A stretch of DNA of 8,828 bases from Bacillota bacterium (GCA_021827805.1 JAKAUG010000487.1:1-8828), one strand, 5' to 3'; shown: positions 1-5,812, counted from the stretch's first letter. A program made the numbers and translations. The notes: a model not told the origin generated them from the letters alone.

Positions 1-122
1 GGAGCCCCGCGGCCTCACCGCTGGCCCGGCCGCGGTGCCGCAGGTGGCCCCTCTGGGCTCGGGGTCGCCGCTTCGGGTGGCGGAGTCGCGCCTGGGCCCG
101 GGAACGCGGATCGAGAGGAACG
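1..122. other. left-edge sequence before pyrC, no supported gene
   Basis: None of the three plus-strand frames has a stop codon between the window edge and the dihydroorotase start, so an upstream gene that overlaps pyrC cannot be excluded. The three translations are rich in Gly, Pro and Arg and match nothing I recognise, and the only plus frame that closes soon ends at 160-162, inside pyrC. The minus-strand frames are equally uninformative. I see no promoter or terminator here. The only functional element I can point to is the ribosome binding site at its right end. Confidence 0.3.
113..118 (+). promoter_or_regulatory. ribosome binding site of pyrC
   Basis: The purine run GAGAGGAA begins here; its GAGAGG part is complementary to the 16S rRNA tail and lies 4 nt before the GTG at 123. 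The spacing is short, but this GTG is the first possible start in its frame within the window and gives the family's normal N-terminus, so it is the preferred start. Confidence 0.55.
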
Positions 123-1439
123 GTGGACGTGGATCTGGCGATCCGGGGGGGCACCGTGGTGACCCCCGAGGGAGAGCGGCGCGCGGATGTCCTGGTGGAC
201 GGCTCCCGTATCCTGGCGGTGGTGGAGCCGGGGACTCCCACCACCGCCCAGAGGACCCTCGATGCCCGCGGGTGCCTGGTGCTTCCTGGCGTGGTGGACG
301 CCCATGTGCACTTCCGGGCGCCGGGTCTGACCCATAAGGAGCGCTGGAGCGCCGCATCGGCGGCCGCGGTCGCCGGGGGTGTGACGACGGTCCTGGACAT
401 GCCGAACGTCCTGCCGCCGACCGTGGGGCCGGAGGCCCTGGCCGCCAAGGAGGACGCGATTCGGGGCCAGAGCTACTGCGACTACGGCTTCTACGTTGGC
501 TGGGGCCGCGGGGGGGTGCCGGACCCCGAGGCCGTCGCCATGGCCGGTGCCCTGGGCTTCAAGGTCTTCCTGGGGGAGACGACGGCCTCGCTCGACCCGC
601 CGACCGATCCGGAACTGCGCGCGGGCTGGCGGCGGACCGCCCGGGTCGGGCTGCGCACCATGATCCACGCGGAACAGACCCCACCCGCCGGGTCCCGAAC
701 CGCGCCTGGCCCCTGGACCCTCGTGGCCCACGGCCAGAGCCGCCCCCCCGAGACGGAGTGCGCCGCGGTGGCCCACGCCTGCCGTCTGGCCGGGGAGGCG
801 CATGCCCCGGTGGCCATCGCCCATGTCTCGACTGCGCTCGCTCTTGAGGAGCTGGTCCGGGCCCGGGAGGGAGGGGTGGATGTCCGGGTCGAGGTCTGCC
901 CCCACCATCTCCTGCTGACGGAGGCCGAGGCGGTCCCCCTTGGGACCCTGGGCAAGGTGAATCCCCCCCTGCGTGACGCCGTCGATCGCGCGGCGCTCTG
1001 GGAGGCGCTGCGCTCGGGCCTGGTGGATGAGGTGGGCTCAGACCACGCGCCGCACACCACCGAGGAGAAGCAGCAGGCGGACGCCTGGCGGGCGCCGTCG
1101 GGCTTCGCCGGGGTGCAGAACACCCTGGTCTACCTCTGGGGCCGGGGGGGGCTCGCACCCGCGGACTGGGTCCGCCTGCTCTCGGAGGGCCCCGCGCGCT
1201 CCTGGGGCCTCTGGCCACGCAAGGGCCGGATCGCCGCGGGCGCGGATGCCGATCTGGTCCTGCTGCGGCCGGAGGCCCCGCGGCAGGCGGTGCGCCAGTG
1301 GAGCCTGCACCCGGACTCCCCAGTGCTGCGCCTCTGCCGGCCCGCGGCTGAGGTGGTGGCCACGCTCGTGGGCGGGCAGGTCGTCTTTGCCGACGGCGCG
1401 CCGAGCGGGCCGCCCAGGGGCCGCTGGGTCAAGGGGTAG
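123..1439 (+). CDS. pyrC: dihydroorotase (class I, amidohydrolase superfamily)
   Basis: This enzyme interconverts N-carbamoyl-L-aspartate and dihydroorotate, the third step of de novo UMP synthesis, in the cytosol. The 438-residue length is normal for class I dihydroorotases. Visible landmarks are the metal-binding HVH at residues 61-63 followed by FRAPG, N95 in DMPN, the probable carboxylated bridging lysine K147 in GFKVFLG, metal histidines H182 and H234 (AHVS), KVNPPLR at 278-284, and the catalytic aspartate D307 in SDHAPH. HKE after the HVH loop and NPPLR favour dihydroorotase over the related allantoinase, and a PyrE gene follows 133 nt downstream. The start is GTG at 123 with a purine-rich site just upstream. 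The frame stays open to the left window edge but has no ATG, GTG or TTG there. All catalytic positions I can check are intact, so it should be active. Confidence 0.93.
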   Translation: MDVDLAIRGGTVVTPEGERRADVLVDGSRILAVVEPGTPTTAQRTLDARGCLVLPGVVDAHVHFRAPGLTHKERWSAASAAAVAGGVTTVLDMPNVLPPTVGPEALAAKEDAIRGQSYCDYGFYVGWGRGGVPDPEAVAMAGALGFKVFLGETTASLDPPTDPELRAGWRRTARVGLRTMIHAEQTPPAGSRTAPGPWTLVAHGQSRPPETECAAVAHACRLAGEAHAPVAIAHVSTALALEELVRAREGGVDVRVEVCPHHLLLTEAEAVPLGTLGKVNPPLRDAVDRAALWEALRSGLVDEVGSDHAPHTTEEKQQADAWRAPSGFAGVQNTLVYLWGRGGLAPADWVRLLSEGPARSWGLWPRKGRIAAGADADLVLLRPEAPRQAVRQWSLHPDSPVLRLCRPAAEVVATLVGGQVVFADGAPSGPPRGRWVKG

Positions 1440-1460
1440 CGGCCGGCATCAGCTCCGCCA

Positions 1461-1489
1461 TTCTTCGCCTGTGCCCTCCATGGTAGACT
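1461..1489 (+). promoter_or_regulatory. possible promoter before pyrE
   Basis: An extended -10-like element TGGTAGACT covers 1481-1489, with hexamer TAGACT at 1484-1489. A poor -35 match, TTCTTC at 1461-1466, stands 17 nt before that hexamer. If real, pyrE would have its own transcript with a leader of about 75 nt. The sequence match is weak and read-through from pyrC is the simpler assumption. Confidence 0.25.
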
Positions 1490-1529
1490 CGGCAGCAGCG
1501 CCGGGATTCCCAGGGTGGAGAACGAGCGG

Positions 1530-1544
1530 CCCGCCGCTGGCGGG
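1530..1544 (+). other. small GC hairpin in the pyrE leader
   Basis: CCCGCC, a GCT loop and GGCGGG form a perfect 6-bp stem 28 nt before the pyrE start. No run of T follows, so it is not an intrinsic terminator. It could influence the mRNA leader or simply be a chance palindrome in GC-rich DNA. Confidence 0.25.
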
Positions 1545-1560
1545 ATGCGCCAAATGTCGG

Positions 1561-1567
1561 GGTGAGA
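1561..1567 (+). promoter_or_regulatory. ribosome binding site of pyrE
   Basis: GGTGAGA lies 5 nt before the ATG at 1573. It decides the start, because the reading frame is open far upstream and also contains an ATG at 1480 that would add 31 residues not expected in the PyrE family. Confidence 0.6.
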
Positions 1568-1572
1568 GTCTG

Positions 1573-2154
1573 ATGCGGACGGTGGCGGAGATCCTGGGCG
1601 AGAGCGGCGGGATTCTGACGGGGCACTTCCTCCTGAGTTCGGGCCGGCACGGCGACCGCTATCTGCAGCTGGCCGCCCCCTTCCAGCATCCGGACCTGGC
1701 CGCGGAGCTGGCCTCTGGCCTGGCCGGCAGGGTGCGGGAGGCCGGGCTCGAGCCCCGGGTGGTGCTCGGTCCGGCGCTCGGCGCCATTGTCCCGGGCTTC
1801 GCCCTGGCCCAGGCGCTCGGTGTGCGCTTTGTGTTCTGCGAGCGGGAGGACGGGCGCTTTGCCCTGCGCCGCGGCTTCGCGCTCACGGCCGCCGAGCCGG
1901 TGCTCGTGGTCGAGAACACGCTGTCGACGGGGGGATCCGCCCTGGAGGCGATCGCCCTGGTCCGCGAGGCCGGGGCCGCCGTCGCGGGGGTTGCGGTCTA
2001 TTGCGACAGGATCCCCGAGCCCAGAGGGGTGTTCGACGTTCCGTATGTGAGCCTCGAGCGGTTCGAGATCCCCAACTGGGCCCCGGAGGACTGCCCCCTC
2101 TGTCGGGCCGGTGCGCCCGCGCCCATCAAGCCCGGCTCACGCCCGCCCCGCTGA
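1573..2154 (+). CDS. pyrE: orotate phosphoribosyltransferase
   Basis: The enzyme joins orotate to PRPP to give OMP and pyrophosphate, the fifth step of UMP synthesis. The 193-residue protein belongs to the short PyrE type seen in Clostridium, Thermus and many other bacteria. It shows GHFLLSSGRHGDRYLQ near residues 17-32, GPALGAIVPG at 66-75, the flexible-loop region EREDGRFALRRGF at 90-102, the PRPP site at 111-123, and the characteristic tail CPLCRAG...IKPGSR at 174-190. The PRPP motif reads VVENTLSTGGS, where the family usually has V(E/D)DVVTTGGS: the second acidic residue is Asn at 115. The ATG at 1573 was chosen for its Shine-Dalgarno site and because the N-terminus then matches the family; the frame is open upstream only as a shadow of pyrC. 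It ends 9 nt from the stop of the convergent EAL gene. Confidence 0.93.
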   Translation: MRTVAEILGESGGILTGHFLLSSGRHGDRYLQLAAPFQHPDLAAELASGLAGRVREAGLEPRVVLGPALGAIVPGFALAQALGVRFVFCEREDGRFALRRGFALTAAEPVLVVENTLSTGGSALEAIALVREAGAAVAGVAVYCDRIPEPRGVFDVPYVSLERFEIPNWAPEDCPLCRAGAPAPIKPGSRPPR

Positions 2155-2163
2155 CAGCCCCGC

Positions 2164-3303
2164 TCAGGCCGAATCCCAGGGCTCGTGGCGCTCGGCCACT
2201 TCCGCGGGTGGGGCGCATGGCACGAAGGTCTCCTCGGCACCCACCACCTGGCCCGTGGCATCCAGTACGGGCTCGGCATGCACCCGCACCCAGCGGCGGG
2301 TCCCGCCTGCGTGGCGCAGGGAGATCACCGCGTCCTGCGGGGCCTGCTGGACCATCGCTGCCACCAGCGGGCAGGCGCGGAAGCACAGCCGGTTGCCGTC
2401 CAGATCCTGATGGTCCAGGCCGCTGCGCCAACAGGGCTGACCAACCATCTCAGCGTGGCCGCGACCGGTGACCTCCTGCGCGCGGCCGTTCCAGGCGAGG
2501 ATGTGCCGCTGGCGGTCCACGCGATAGGTCGCCAGCCGTTCCGACATGGGCGCGGTGCGCAGGGGGTGCGTCTGCGCCAGCGACGCGACGGCCAGAGGAC
2601 GGCCGGAGGGTACCGGGGCTGGTCGGCCAAGATGGAAGCCCTGCCCGTAGGGGGTGCCGAGGCTGATCAGGGTGTCCAGCTCGGCCTGGGTCTGGATCCC
2701 TTCCGCCACGACCACGATGCCCAGGTCGTGGCTGAGGTGCAACACCGAGGCCAGGACCTCCTGGCGCCAGCCGTCCCGGTCCACACCCTCCACAAGCATC
2801 CGATCGACCTTCAGGATGTCCGGATGCAGGCTCACCAGGGTCGTCAGACCGGAGTAGCCGGCGCCGAAGTCGTCCAGGGCCACCCGGAAGCCCCGTGCCC
2901 GCCAGAGCTGCAGGGCCTGGGCGCATTCCGCGGTGCTGACGGCCGATTGGCGTTCGGAGACCTCCAGCACGGTGCACTCCGGGGACCAGGTGCGGATGAG
3001 GTGCTCGTCAACCTCCAGCCAGCGGGGATCCACATTGACAAAGAAGAGATGCCCCGGTTGCAGGAGTTGGGGCGCGGACGCCCAGGCACGGGCCCGGCAG
3101 AGGTACTCCAGGGCGTGGGCCCGCCCCAGGCCCGCGGCCCAGGGCCAGAGCTCGGCGGGGGGCTCCAGTCCCGAGCCCTCGGGTCCGCGGGACAGCGCCT
3201 CGTAACCCCAGATGTGACCGGACGCCAGGTCATACACCGGTTGCCAGGCCAGGGAGAGTCCCGTGCTGATCTCGTCCCAGGATCTGCCTGCCGCCACGCG
3301 CAC
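2164..3303 (-). CDS. EAL-PAS protein, predicted c-di-GMP phosphodiesterase
   Basis: The N-terminal part, residues about 10-240, is an EAL domain that should hydrolyse c-di-GMP to pGpG. It retains the known metal and substrate residues: E35 in YEALSR, N90 in FVNVDP, E114 in LEVSE, D144 and D145 in DDFGAGYSGL, K165 in LKVDR, E201 in AEGIQ and Q221 in GQGF. Residues about 255-362 form a PAS domain with WNGRAQEVTG and three cysteines, C291, C307 and C311, in the pattern C...LDGNRLC...CPL, as in PAS domains that usually precede GGDEF domains. No GGDEF domain, signal peptide or membrane helix is visible, so it is probably cytosolic. The start is GTG at 3303, or GTG at 3297 (10 nt from the same AGGAGG). 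The PAS following rather than preceding the EAL domain is unusual. What the PAS senses cannot be read from sequence; the cysteines suggest metal, cofactor or redox sensing, which is inference. Confidence 0.9.
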   Translation of the reverse strand: MRVAAGRSWDEISTGLSLAWQPVYDLASGHIWGYEALSRGPEGSGLEPPAELWPWAAGLGRAHALEYLCRARAWASAPQLLQPGHLFFVNVDPRWLEVDEHLIRTWSPECTVLEVSERQSAVSTAECAQALQLWRARGFRVALDDFGAGYSGLTTLVSLHPDILKVDRMLVEGVDRDGWRQEVLASVLHLSHDLGIVVVAEGIQTQAELDTLISLGTPYGQGFHLGRPAPVPSGRPLAVASLAQTHPLRTAPMSERLATYRVDRQRHILAWNGRAQEVTGRGHAEMVGQPCWRSGLDHQDLDGNRLCFRACPLVAAMVQQAPQDAVISLRHAGGTRRWVRVHAEPVLDATGQVVGAEETFVPCAPPAEVAERHEPWDSA

Positions 3304-3307
3304 GCCG

Positions 3308-3313
3308 CCTCCT
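3308..3313 (-). promoter_or_regulatory. ribosome binding site of the EAL-PAS gene
   Basis: A perfect AGGAGG on the minus strand lies 4 nt before the GTG at 3303 and 10 nt before the next in-frame GTG at 3297. It supports a start here but does not decide between the two codons. Confidence 0.65.
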
Positions 3314-3359
3314 GCCGGTGTGGGATGCGGGTCGCGTCGAACCGTGCTCGCTGGGATTG

Positions 3360-3365
3360 ATTAGA
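3360..3365 (-). promoter_or_regulatory. possible -10 element of the EAL-PAS gene
   Basis: On the minus strand this reads TCTAAT, one mismatch from TATAAT, about 57 nt before the coding start. The hexamer 17 nt upstream is GTGCTG, a poor -35, so a sigma-70 promoter here might need an activator. The large palindrome at 3391-3434 lies immediately upstream of the -35 position. Confidence 0.25.
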
Positions 3366-3390
3366 CCCGGGCCGCCTGGAAGCAGCACAT

Positions 3391-3434
3391 GCCCAGATGG
3401 CCCATGCGGACACGTCCGCATGGGCAGTCTGGGC
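3391..3434. repeat. 44-nt interrupted palindrome (possible terminator or operator)
   Basis: The outer arms are GCCCAGA (3391-3397) and TCTGGGC (3428-3434). The inner arms are GCCCATGCGGAC (3400-3411) and its exact complement GTCCGCATGGGC (3414-3425), around a 2-nt centre, with a 2-by-2 mismatch between inner and outer stems. That makes 19 paired positions per arm. It lies between the stop of the DUF4038 gene and the start of the EAL-PAS gene, both on the minus strand. As RNA it would form a very stable hairpin and may end the upstream operon, but no T-run follows on either strand. As DNA it could be a regulator site for the EAL-PAS gene. Confidence 0.75.
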
Positions 3435-3454
3435 GCTGGTAGGCCTCCGGTCCG

Positions 3455-4909
3455 TCACAGGACCAGAGCACGGGATCGACCGAGCCAGGACCAGAGCACG
3501 CGATCGCGGGTGGCAGGGTCGCGCGATCGCGCAGGGGGCCGCCACCAGGCCCCCGAGGCAGGATCGAGCCACAGGCCTGTATACTCCGGCGAATCCATCC
3601 AGCTTGGAACCGGGGCGCCCGCCGGCACCAGGGCGACACGCTGGGCGCCATCGGGGGTCTGCGCCAGGAGGATGTCGCCGGGCGGCGAGGCGGACTGGGG
3701 CTGGGCCCCCCGCTCCCAGGGCTGCAGGCGGTACCCGGGGCAGCGTGCCCACCAGTTGGCCAGATGCGAGACCGTCCGGGAACCGGCCGACTCCAGCCCG
3801 TGGTACCAGGTGGCCTCCTGCCCCTCCCCGTTCTCCCGCCACGCCGCGACGGCTGGATGGGTCAGGCCCGCACCGGCCGCGGAAAGGCCGAGCAGGCTGG
3901 ACCACAGGCGACGGGTCACCGAGCCGTCCGCGCAGGGGGTCGCAGGGGAGGATTGCAGGTTCACGATCGGCTTGGGCCCGCAGAGGGCCCGGCGCGCCCT
4001 CCCAAGCTCGGCGGCGCGACCCACATCCAGGTCGACCGCGGCGAAACTGAGCCAGTCTGCTTCGAGGAGACGCCCATCCGGCAACTGGCCGGGCCTGGGG
4101 AGGATGCTGGCCGGACCGAGATCCTGGCCGGCAAAGACCCCGTGGCCCACCCGGCGCCAGCGGTCGGCCCCGGCCCCGGAAAGCTCGGCGCCGACGGCCA
4201 GCAGCCAGACGGGGTGGAACGCCGCATAGCGCGCCAGCAGGTAGCGCGCCAGCAGCACCGCGGATGCCTCGTCGAGAGCGTTGCCAGCGTCCTCCAGCGA
4301 GCTGGCCGGCAGCAGACCAAGGACGGGAACGAGGCCGTGGCGCACCACCTGTTCGACCCGGCGATCCAGGCGCGCGAAGAACTCCGGATTGGGTGTCCCC
4401 GGCCCGCCCTGGCCCAGGGCCCAGCGCGCGGCGCGGCTGCCGTGGCGTGGCAACAGCAGGGCCTGCACCGCCGTGAACCCCTGCTGCCGGCGGACCGCGA
4501 GATAGCGTGCCCAGTCCTCGTCCGTGGAGGCCGAGAGCCCATCCCAGGCGCCATCCCCCAGCCAGGCCCAGGGGGTGCCGTCGGCGAGCGCGAAGTGCCC
4601 GCGGCAGGGGACGAGCCCGCGGCCGAGCGGCGGGCCGGCGGATGCCTCCACGTTGCACTGCCCGCGGCGCTCGTGCAGGCCGCGATCGCCGCGCACGCTG
4701 GCCGTCACCCGATACAGCCAGCGCCCCGGCGCATCGAGGTCCGCGCGCACGCCCCAGAGGCGACCTCCCTTCCAGAAGGCCGGCAGCTCCATGCGGGTGC
4801 CGGTGGGGGAGGTGAATGCCACCTCCACGTGGACATCCCGCAGGGGATCGGCGTACTCACGTTCGCTCTCCCACTGCCGCTCCACCAGGGCCAAGGGGCG
4901 CCACCTCAT
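3455..4909 (-). CDS. DUF5060/DUF4038 glycoside hydrolase-like protein (GH140-like fold)
   Basis: The 484-residue protein resembles putative apiosidase-like proteins. Residues about 8-90 match DUF5060, an N-terminal beta domain (ADPLRDVHVEVAFTSPTG, FWKGGRLWGVRADLDAPGRWLYR). Residues about 100-400 match the DUF4038 barrel (DGTPWAWLGDGAWDG, then RRQQGFTAVQALLLPRHG). Residues about 410-456 match the usual C-terminal beta domain (WLDPASGAWW). Relatives cleave plant or other polysaccharides. Here the two places where GH140-type enzymes carry catalytic acids look altered: the VWIL-GGD stretch reads VWLLAVGAE at 234-242, and the second-acid strand reads KPIVNLQSS at 313-321, with Gln 319 where Glu is expected. 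No signal peptide is visible, unlike many secreted homologues. It begins 14 nt after the toxin stop, with GAGGA at 4921-4925 as likely ribosome binding site, so it looks cotranscribed with the toxin-antitoxin pair. Its last codons lie in a duplicated 20-nt segment. Fold confident, activity doubtful. Confidence 0.85.
   Translation of the reverse strand: MRWRPLALVERQWESEREYADPLRDVHVEVAFTSPTGTRMELPAFWKGGRLWGVRADLDAPGRWLYRVTASVRGDRGLHERRGQCNVEASAGPPLGRGLVPCRGHFALADGTPWAWLGDGAWDGLSASTDEDWARYLAVRRQQGFTAVQALLLPRHGSRAARWALGQGGPGTPNPEFFARLDRRVEQVVRHGLVPVLGLLPASSLEDAGNALDEASAVLLARYLLARYAAFHPVWLLAVGAELSGAGADRWRRVGHGVFAGQDLGPASILPRPGQLPDGRLLEADWLSFAAVDLDVGRAAELGRARRALCGPKPIVNLQSSPATPCADGSVTRRLWSSLLGLSAAGAGLTHPAVAAWRENGEGQEATWYHGLESAGSRTVSHLANWWARCPGYRLQPWERGAQPQSASPPGDILLAQTPDGAQRVALVPAGAPVPSWMDSPEYTGLWLDPASGAWWRPPARSRDPATRDRVLWSWLGRSRALVL
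3459..3506 (-). repeat. two 20-nt direct repeats, 28-nt period, at the end of the DUF4038 gene
   Basis: Copies at 3459-3478 and 3487-3506 agree at 19 of 20 positions (plus-strand core AGGACCAGAGCACG). Because the period is not a multiple of three, the copies are read in different frames: the upstream copy on the minus strand encodes RVLWSW and the downstream one encodes SRALVL and leads to the stop. The C-terminus therefore appears to result from a local duplication. Two GATCG-centred palindromes, CGCGATCGCG (3499-3508) and GCGCGATCGCGC (3521-3532), lie in or beside it. Confidence 0.75.
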
Positions 4910-4923
4910 CCCGCCGCGGGTCC

Positions 4924-5334
4924 TCAGGGGTTGCCGGGCTCCAGGCGGAAGAATCCGGGAGGGGCGAAGTGGTGGTCGAACGAGAAGGCCACCTCCAGCT
5001 TCAGGCGGGAGATGACCGCAAAGGAGAGGCAGTCGGTGAGGTTTGGCCCAAGTTGGGCGAAGCGCCGGAAGAAGCGCATCGCCAGGACCTCGTCGGTGGG
5101 CGTGACCCGCTCGATGCGCGTGGGTTTTCCGTCCAGAAGCCGTTCCGCCAGGCGGACGGCGAAATCCGCCTCCCGGCGCACCATGGCGAGCGCCACGACC
5201 TCCGCGATCACCATGTTGGTGGTGACCAGGGGAGGGGCCGACGTGAACAGCCGCACCGCATCCTCGTGCCTGGGGTGGCTGCCGTCGAAGAACGCATACA
5301 GGGGGCCCGTGTCCGTGAACGCTTCCGCTGTCAC
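4924..5334 (-). CDS. PIN-domain toxin, VapC family
   Basis: PIN-domain toxins are Mg-dependent ribonucleases that cut tRNA, rRNA or mRNA when released from their antitoxin. This 136-residue protein has the usual length and the four acidic active-site positions: D8 in FTDTGPLYA, E45 in NMVIAEVVAL, D101 in LTDCLSFAV and D120 in SFDHHF, followed by the family's PPGFFRL end. It starts with GTG at 5334, whose GTGA overlaps the antitoxin stop by 4 nt, indicating translational coupling. The RNA target cannot be deduced. The active-site set is complete, so it should be toxic if unopposed. Only the family is certain, so no specific gene symbol is given. Confidence 0.9.
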   Translation of the reverse strand: MTAEAFTDTGPLYAFFDGSHPRHEDAVRLFTSAPPLVTTNMVIAEVVALAMVRREADFAVRLAERLLDGKPTRIERVTPTDEVLAMRFFRRFAQLGPNLTDCLSFAVISRLKLEVAFSFDHHFAPPGFFRLEPGNP

Positions 5335-5753
5335 GGGCGGTAGAGCTCCCGGTCGTCATCGGAAACCGGCCCCGGTTTCCCCGGCCGCAGGCCTTCGAAT
5401 TCCTCAAGGAGCTCGACGAGGACCCGGCGATGACGCCGTCGGTCCAGCACCTGGGACTCGGGGCGACAGTGCACCCACACGCGCGCCCCATCGCGGAACT
5501 GGGACAGCGGACGCTCCAGGACCAGGGTCTGCCCGTGCACGACGGCGGGGATCTCCGGCTCTTCCTCCCCCGCCAGGGTGTACTGGGCGGCGGCCTCCGC
5601 CGCCTGGGGTTGGTCAGGATGCCCCAGGTAGGCGCTGACGGCCAGGCGCACGCACTCGGCCAGACTGTCCCCCCGGGCGGCGGCCAGGCGCTGCAGGTCC
5701 GCGTAATCCCGCGGATCGAAGCGGACATTGGTGGTGACGTAGCGAACCGCCAT
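5331..5753 (-). CDS. ribbon-helix-helix antitoxin with a second beta domain
   Basis: This is the predicted partner of the overlapping PIN toxin. Residues about 5-43 (VTTNVRFDPRDYADLQRLAAARG, then LAECVRLAVSAYL) look like a ribbon-helix-helix DNA-binding fold, expected to dimerise and bind the operator just upstream. Residues about 67-98 (IPAVVHGQTLVLERPLSQFRDGARVWVHCRP) resemble the small beta-barrel of DUF104/AF2212-like antitoxins, a resemblance I rate as moderate. Residues 102-122 are a predicted helix, and the acidic tail SDDDRELYRP is typical of segments that occupy a PIN active site. At 140 residues it is long for a VapB. The ATG at 5753 has GGAGG 7 nt upstream. It is the first gene of the operon, the usual antitoxin-first order. 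The role as antitoxin is inferred from position and fold. Confidence 0.85.
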   Translation of the reverse strand: MAVRYVTTNVRFDPRDYADLQRLAAARGDSLAECVRLAVSAYLGHPDQPQAAEAAAQYTLAGEEEPEIPAVVHGQTLVLERPLSQFRDGARVWVHCRPESQVLDRRRHRRVLVELLEEFEGLRPGKPGPVSDDDRELYRP

Positions 5754-5760
5754 GGCTGTG

Positions 5761-5765
5761 CCTCC
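5761..5765 (-). promoter_or_regulatory. ribosome binding site of the antitoxin
   Basis: GGAGG on the minus strand stands 7 nt before the ATG at 5753. If the promoter below is right, transcription would start very close to this site, giving an unusually short 5' leader. Confidence 0.65.
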
Positions 5766-5771
5766 AAACGC

Positions 5772-5800
5772 AGGGTATCGCGATATCGCGGTATCGTCAA
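5772..5800 (-). promoter_or_regulatory. predicted promoter of the toxin-antitoxin operon
   Basis: On the minus strand TTGACG (5800-5795) is one base from the consensus -35. After a 17-nt spacer comes TACCCT (5777-5772), a weaker -10. The spacer is almost entirely filled by the TATCG repeats, so bound repressor would occlude RNA polymerase, as expected for autoregulation by a ribbon-helix-helix antitoxin. Confidence 0.5.
5774..5799. promoter_or_regulatory. operator: three tandem 8-bp TATCG repeats in a palindrome
   Basis: TATCGCGA (5776-5783), TATCGCGG (5784-5791) and TATCGTCA (5792-5799) follow head to tail with an 8-bp period. They also make nested inverted repeats: TATCGCGATA at 5776-5785, CGCGATATCGCG at 5779-5790, and a 22-bp element at 5774-5795 symmetric at 18 positions. 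Ribbon-helix-helix dimers typically bind such short tandem or inverted sites cooperatively, so the adjacent antitoxin is the likely ligand. The element ends 13 nt before the divergent methyltransferase start and could affect that gene too. Confidence 0.7.
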
Positions 5801-5805
5801 GGGGA
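5799..5805 (+). promoter_or_regulatory. ribosome binding site of the RNA methyltransferase
   Basis: AAGGGGA lies 7 nt before the GTG at 5813 and directly abuts the last operator repeat. It supports this GTG, since no other start in the frame is nearby. Confidence 0.55.
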
Positions 5806-5812
5806 TGGGCTC

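Noticed and set aside
15..908. Minus-strand open frame antisense to pyrC
   Set aside because: Composition is Gly/Pro/Arg/His-rich with no fold-like pattern, and it is antisense to a confident dihydroorotase.
123..1439. Allantoinase or hydantoinase instead of dihydroorotase
   Set aside because: PGLTHKE and KVNPPLR are dihydroorotase-like, and the neighbour is pyrE rather than purine-degradation genes.
973..1572. N-terminal extension of pyrE into pyrC, or start at the ATG at 1480
   Set aside because: The extension is a frame shadow of pyrC with Arg/Ser-rich sequence. The ATG at 1573 has a proper ribosome binding site and the family's normal N-terminus.
3499..3532. CGCGATCGCG and GCGCGATCGCGC as regulatory sites or HIP1-type repeats
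   Set aside because: They lie inside the coding end of the DUF4038 gene. Short GATCG palindromes are common in GC-rich DNA and only two occur close together here.
3764..5638. A 624-codon plus-strand open frame opposite the DUF4038 and toxin-antitoxin genes
   Set aside because: Its translation is low-complexity and unrecognisable, while the minus strand carries clear family motifs, ribosome binding sites and coupled starts.
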